29,150 bases of DNA, taken from assembly GCA_964429655.1 (NCBI GenBank), contig CAYSCZ010000042.1, forward strand, positions 1 to 29,150. The letters run 5' to 3'. Made by a program: the position numbers and the translations under genes. Under the pieces are notes generated by a model that ran no database searches, had not been told where the DNA came from, and was given only the letters and a program-made list of their open reading frames with translations. Source of the DNA: CAYSCZ01 sp964429655. Its GTDB lineage: Bacteria; Bacteroidota; Bacteroidia; Cytophagales; Cyclobacteriaceae. Shown here piece after piece: positions 25,078 through 29,150 of this stretch (the first letter of the stretch is position 1; each line of letters begins with the position of its first letter).

Positions 25078-27246
25078 CTATAAGTGTTCCAGTAAAAAGT
25101 TTGTCATCATTTTATATAAATGTTTCCTGGTATGTGCACCCCTGATACCATGAGCTTTATCAGGATAAATAAAAGTTTCAAATTGACTTCCAGACTTAAT
25201 CAATTCATTTTGTAGTGCAACTGTATTTTGAAAATGGACATTATCGTCTCCGGTTCCGTGAACCAATAAAAAATTTCCTTCCAGTTTGTTGGCATACGTA
25301 ATGGGTGAGTTGGCATCGTATCCTGAGGGATTATCCTGTGGACGCTGCAAGTACCTTTCGGTATAAATGGTGTCATAAAATCTCCAGTTGGTGACAGGAG
25401 CTACTGCAATAGCTGTTTTGAAATAATCTACCCCTTTAAAAAGTGCCAATGAAGAAATATATCCTCCATAACTCCAACCCCAAATGCCTATTCGTTCATC
25501 ATCTACAAAAGGTAAAGAAGAAAGATACTTAGCCCCTTCTATATGGTCCTCAACCTCAAGTTTGCCTAGATTTTTGTAGGTCATCTTTTTAAAGTCTGCC
25601 CCTCTTCCACCGGTACCCCTGGTGTCAATAACTACTACTATATATTCGTTTTGAACAAGCATCTGATGCCAATAATAAAAACTGCCACCCCATGATTTTT
25701 TAACATTTTGTGAGCCCGGACCACTGTACTGATATATTAAAACCGGATAAGATTTCGTGCTATCAAAGTCAGCGGGCTTGATCATGTATCCATTTAAAAA
25801 AGTGTCATCTATGGTCTTAAACCGGAAGAATTCCTTTGATTGCAAATTGTATGCTTTTGAATTCTCTGCCAGTTGTTCATTATCCTTTAAAACTTTTATG
25901 AGGTTGTTTTTCCTGGTTTCAAATAAGCTTACTTTAAGTGGTTGTTCATGATTACTATTGTAGATTAAATAATATTTGGCATCAGGGCTCATATCCACGC
26001 TGTTGACACCGGAATCCAGACTAAGTTTTCTTTTACGCTTGCCCGTGAGTTCCACTTTATAAAAATGCCTTTCCTGCGGAGAGACCTCCGTTGAAATATA
26101 ATATAAAGCAGGTCTCCTTGAATCCTGATCAACCTTCACCAATGACTCCGCTTCATAATCACCCTGCGTAATTTTCTGGACCAGTTGTCCATTCATGCGA
26201 TGTAGATAGAAATGCTTATTTCCTTCCCTTTCACTTGAAAATATGAAATACGCACCATCATCCAAATACATTAAATCATCACAATAGTTCAGATCTATAT
26301 AAGTGTTTGACCTTTCAGTAAAAATTATTTCCGATTCGCCATTTGATGTGTTGGCATGGATAATATCCAATCTATTCTGCAGACGGTTGAGCTTTAGAAC
26401 AGAAAGCAATTCAGGGTTTTTAGTCCACATCATTCTGGGTATGTAAACATCTTCATCATCCCCAATGTCCATTTCTGTTTTTTTCTCTGTATTGAGATTA
26501 AAAATATAAACATTAACATTAGAATTAGCTTCCCCGGCTTTTGGATATTTAAATTTATAATTTTCAGGATACAAGTCTCCATTATTCCAGCGTTGCATGG
26601 TGTATTCTTGAACCCCGCTTTCATCAAATTTCAAAAACGCAATTTTTTCACTATCCGGAGACCAAAAAAATGCTTTTGTAATGCTGAATTCTTCTTCATA
26701 AACCCAATCCGAACTGCCATTAATGATTTTATTGAATTCGCCATCCATTGTGACCCGGATTTCTTTCATCTCTTCCAAAGCCACATAAAAAAGATTATTG
26801 TCCCGTGTAAAAGCTACCATCTTCGAATCCGGTGAAAAAGTGGCATAACTTTGTTTCCCATTTTCTGAAAGTTTCTTTAATATACCCGTTTCAAGATCAT
26901 AAATGTAAAATACAGCCTCATAAGACCTTCTGTATATTGATGTCCTTTCGGTCATGAGCAACACCTTACGTTCATCACTATTGAATTTATACTCATCAAT
27001 TTTCAGGTCTAAATCATCTCCATTTACAAGGATTTCAATGTGTTGACCTGTTGTGACATCATATTTGGATATCTTGTTTCCTTCTAGTGTAGTGTAAAAC
27101 CGGCCATCATTCATCCAGTTAACGTTGTAAACAGATTCCTCTTTAAAGGTGTCATTTAATAAGATATCGTTAAAAGTTATCTCTTTCTGCGCTAAGACTG
27201 CATAACTCAATAAAATCAGGCCAAACAATAATTTTAATCTCATCAT
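25078..27246 (-). CDS. Dipeptidyl peptidase IV (S9B family)
   Basis: About 722 residues from the ATG at 27246 (a TTG two codons upstream extends the frame). A signal peptide (about 1-20, ending VLAQ) directs export. The N-terminal beta-propeller contains SDWVYEEEF, whose glutamates near 184-186 hold the substrate N-terminus in DPP4 enzymes. The catalytic triad is Ser592 (GWSYGGY), Asp667 (HGTGDDNVHF) and His699 (DKAHGI), with spacing close to human DPP4. It should release Xaa-Pro or Xaa-Ala dipeptides from peptides in the periplasm. The upstream MlrC-like gene is on the same strand 82 bases away; dagK-like follows at 11 bases. Confidence 0.95.
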   Translation of the reverse strand: MMRLKLLFGLILLSYAVLAQKEITFNDILLNDTFKEESVYNVNWMNDGRFYTTLEGNKISKYDVTTGQHIEILVNGDDLDLKIDEYKFNSDERKVLLMTERTSIYRRSYEAVFYIYDLETGILKKLSENGKQSYATFSPDSKMVAFTRDNNLFYVALEEMKEIRVTMDGEFNKIINGSSDWVYEEEFSITKAFFWSPDSEKIAFLKFDESGVQEYTMQRWNNGDLYPENYKFKYPKAGEANSNVNVYIFNLNTEKKTEMDIGDDEDVYIPRMMWTKNPELLSVLKLNRLQNRLDIIHANTSNGESEIIFTERSNTYIDLNYCDDLMYLDDGAYFIFSSEREGNKHFYLHRMNGQLVQKITQGDYEAESLVKVDQDSRRPALYYISTEVSPQERHFYKVELTGKRKRKLSLDSGVNSVDMSPDAKYYLIYNSNHEQPLKVSLFETRKNNLIKVLKDNEQLAENSKAYNLQSKEFFRFKTIDDTFLNGYMIKPADFDSTKSYPVLIYQYSGPGSQNVKKSWGGSFYYWHQMLVQNEYIVVVIDTRGTGGRGADFKKMTYKNLGKLEVEDHIEGAKYLSSLPFVDDERIGIWGWSYGGYISSLALFKGVDYFKTAIAVAPVTNWRFYDTIYTERYLQRPQDNPSGYDANSPITYANKLEGNFLLVHGTGDDNVHFQNTVALQNELIKSGSQFETFIYPDKAHGIRGAHTRKHLYKMMTNFLLEHL

Positions 27247-27328
27247 CCGCAATTATTTTAAACTTTTAAACATAGTAAATTTGATATAATCTGTGCTAAT
27301 GAAAATATATATCCATTGGGTGTAAAAA

Positions 27329-28903
27329 TTAGATTTCATCAGAAGAAGGGATTAGTCTGGCACTTAAGTCGGGGTCTTTCATGTCTTTATCAAAAGGAAA
27401 CATTGGCCTTTTTATTCTTGTGTATTTCAGGCGCTCTAAATCCTGATCCACACCTCCTGGTGTTAGTGCCATTATCCATCCATTTTTCATGTTATATAAT
27501 TCAGGGACTAAATAACCGATCTTAACAACAACAATATCTGTTTCTCCGGGATTTAGGCCTAATCGTGTAAAGTCTTTTACTTTGTGATAGGGTTTCCTTT
27601 TTTTGGTTACAATCACATGAACACTTCCAACTTTCACAACCACTTCCATCTGTGCATGTACATCTCCCTGCTCTATCGCTGTTATGATGCCTGATAACTC
27701 AATGGGAGGGGCGTATCTATCATCTACCATGGCTCCTACAGTCCCGGAAACTTCACTACCGACGCCTGCAACCAAAGCTTTTTCCACAAGATCAGGGCCT
27801 GGTATAGAAGCATAGATCAAAGATGGCCCGTCCGGTGACTTAAATTCCGGTCTTTCCAGAATTTCCTTAAGTGTCCAGGTAACATCCCCAGCACCGCCTG
27901 CCGTTGGGTTATCGCCCATATCGCTGATTAAGAAAGGAGGTTTTTCATGCCGCAAAGCCATATCAAGACTCTCTTCCAGTGAGGCTACCGGCGCAACAAA
28001 CTTAAATTCTTTTCTAACCTCCCAGAAACTTCTGGCCAGATCTTCAGCCGTACTGGTTACTGCATCTTTGTTATCTCCGGTTACCATCACAACCGCATGG
28101 TTTCTAGGTTCATCCGCCCAGGGATAACCCACCCAGATAGCTGCATCTATGATGCCTGGTTGTTTTGTTGCCGGTGCCACCCGGGCGTAGAGACTTTTCG
28201 CCGGCTCAATCCTGGTACTGGTCTTTTCACCGGGTAGTAATATTGGCACAGGTATCCAGACTTTATATTGAGGCTTGCCTTCGCCATTTTGTATTCTTTC
28301 CAAAAGGTTAGTCACAGCTCTTTTTTTTGACTCCAACGCATCTTCATGGGGTGCCATCCGATAGCAGGTCATTAGATCCGTATGCTTGGCAAGTCTTGGG
28401 GATACGTTTCCATGTAGGTCCATGCAGGTTGAAATAATTGTATTTTTTCCAATAACCTTCCTTATCCTTTTGATGTAATCTCCCTCGGGATCATCAAGAC
28501 CAACTACACTCATGGCACCGTGGATATCCAAAAATAGGCCGTCGTATGGCTTATTTTTTCTTAGCAGTTCCAGGGTTTTATCCACTAGCGATTCATATGC
28601 TTCCCTGGATACAATGCCACCGGGCAGGGCTTTGCCCCTTAGGGTTGGAATCCAATCCGCACTTTTTATGAGGCTCGGGTCCTGTGAAAAAAACGGATAA
28701 AAAGAAAAAATATCCTTTCCTGTTTTAGCATGAAATGCTTCTTCATGGGTAACTGCCGGCGAAAAAGTACTGGACTCTATCCCCAATCCGGCAATAGCGA
28801 TTTTTGGCAATTTAGTTTTTGAACCATTCCCATCACCTGTAAACTGACACTGACTAAAAATTATTGTAATTGCGAAAGCCAGCATGTAATTAAAACGCAT
28901 CAT
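27329..28903 (-). CDS. M81/MlrC family protein, predicted lipoprotein
   Basis: A 524-residue protein resembling MlrC, the metallopeptidase of microcystin degradation (M81 family, formerly DUF1485). Visible conserved segments are GIESSTFSP near the start, LDIHGAMSV, CMDLHGNVSPRLA, MAPHEDALE and DNPTAGGAGDVTW, the last supplying probable metal ligands. The N-terminus has a hydrophobic stretch ending IFSQC (Cys at about 19), a lipobox-like site, so the mature enzyme is probably membrane-anchored outside the cytoplasm. Most MlrC homologues are in organisms that do not degrade microcystin, so the true substrate is open. mlrA and mlrB are not nearby. Confidence 0.85.
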   Translation of the reverse strand: MMRFNYMLAFAITIIFSQCQFTGDGNGSKTKLPKIAIAGLGIESSTFSPAVTHEEAFHAKTGKDIFSFYPFFSQDPSLIKSADWIPTLRGKALPGGIVSREAYESLVDKTLELLRKNKPYDGLFLDIHGAMSVVGLDDPEGDYIKRIRKVIGKNTIISTCMDLHGNVSPRLAKHTDLMTCYRMAPHEDALESKKRAVTNLLERIQNGEGKPQYKVWIPVPILLPGEKTSTRIEPAKSLYARVAPATKQPGIIDAAIWVGYPWADEPRNHAVVMVTGDNKDAVTSTAEDLARSFWEVRKEFKFVAPVASLEESLDMALRHEKPPFLISDMGDNPTAGGAGDVTWTLKEILERPEFKSPDGPSLIYASIPGPDLVEKALVAGVGSEVSGTVGAMVDDRYAPPIELSGIITAIEQGDVHAQMEVVVKVGSVHVIVTKKRKPYHKVKDFTRLGLNPGETDIVVVKIGYLVPELYNMKNGWIMALTPGGVDQDLERLKYTRIKRPMFPFDKDMKDPDLSARLIPSSDEI

Positions 28904-29097
28904 AACTTCGTGATTATTTAAAAAGAAAAGATAATCAATAAAAAAGAAAAAGCGATGAAGATGGTTTTTATTAGAAAAGTAATACTTGTAGAAAAATCGG
29001 GCAAAGGAGCCGGGCCAGGAATGTAAAGCCTTGAGCGTGGTAGGCTTTGGCCAGCGGCAGGCTAATGTGGGCAGGGATGCGGCAAGGCTGAGTGGTT
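28904..29097. other. Intergenic tract with a GC-rich, foldable segment (29000-29097)
   Basis: No gene is seen. From 28904 to about 28995 the sequence is AT-rich as elsewhere. From about 29000 to 29097 it becomes clearly GC-rich and can fold: GCC (29009-29011) with GGC (29056-29058), GGCCA (29013-29017) with TGGCC (29048-29052), and AAAGC (29026-29030 region) with GCTTT (29044-29048 region). It leads directly into the right terminal repeat and may belong to the same unidentified element. Confidence 0.5.
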
Positions 29098-29147
29098 AAC
29101 CCAGAATTGTCATTAGACTTTCTATTACATGGTTAAATCACTTCAAA
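29098..29147 (-). repeat. Right copy of 50-bp inverted repeat at the window ends
   Basis: Exact reverse complement of bases 1-50. Three further bases (29148-29150) continue outward. On the inner side the sequence differs from the left copy after one matching boundary, so this boundary may be the true end of the repeated element. Confidence 0.9.
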
Positions 29148-29150
29148 TCA

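Noticed and set aside
1..29150. CRISPR arrays, tRNA/rRNA genes, toxin-antitoxin or defence systems
   Set aside because: No regularly spaced repeats, no tRNA-like clover sequences in the short gaps, and no defence-family proteins were found on reading the window.

Overview
The window looks like a Bacteroidota chromosome segment, most likely a marine Cytophagales-type lineage (the lower rank is a guess). Support for this: low GC; promoters of the Bacteroidota form TTTG...TAnnTTTG before rpsU and rimP; a secreted enzyme with a type IX secretion (T9SS) tail; a DPP4-type peptidase; a GT3 glycogen synthase; and the gene order rpsU-xer-hpf. The two ends carry the same 50-base sequence in inverted orientation (1-50 and 29098-29147), so the segment is bounded by copies or ends of one repeat. 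It could be a complete assembly contig.

Layout. 77-4934 (+): an exported zinc metalloprotease and a T9SS-secreted vanadium haloperoxidase-type enzyme. 4936-6528 (-): a decayed GH97 alpha-glucosidase pseudogene. 6529-10369 (-): a compact operon ugd-galE-rfbB plus an ABA4-like membrane protein, making UDP-glucuronate, UDP-galactose and dTDP-4-keto-6-deoxyglucose for surface polysaccharide. 10501-13158 (+): an acyl-CoA dehydrogenase, then rpsU, a Xer recombinase and hpf. 13230-14717 (-): cysS. 14896-19743 (+): rimP-nusA-infB behind a promoter and a 5' hairpin, followed by an unlisted small two-helix membrane ORF (19573-19743, TTG start) that contains a perfect 16-bp inverted repeat. 19730-23224: a large GNAT-fold protein, a SnoaL-like protein and a GT3 glycogen synthase. 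23386-24174 (+): lgt. 24179-28903 (-): a lipoprotein M81/MlrC homologue, DPP4 and a DagK-type lipid kinase.

Most of this is ordinary core genome. No defence system, CRISPR array, tRNA, rRNA or intact transposase is visible. The parts the standard annotation does not explain are the inverted repeat at the ends with a GC-rich, foldable tract beside the right copy; the small membrane ORF with its internal palindrome after infB; the hairpin at the predicted 5' end of the rimP-nusA-infB transcript; the ABA4-like gene in a nucleotide-sugar operon; and the relic GH97 gene. Convergent genes are packed end to end: several pairs overlap or lie within 5 bases of each other.
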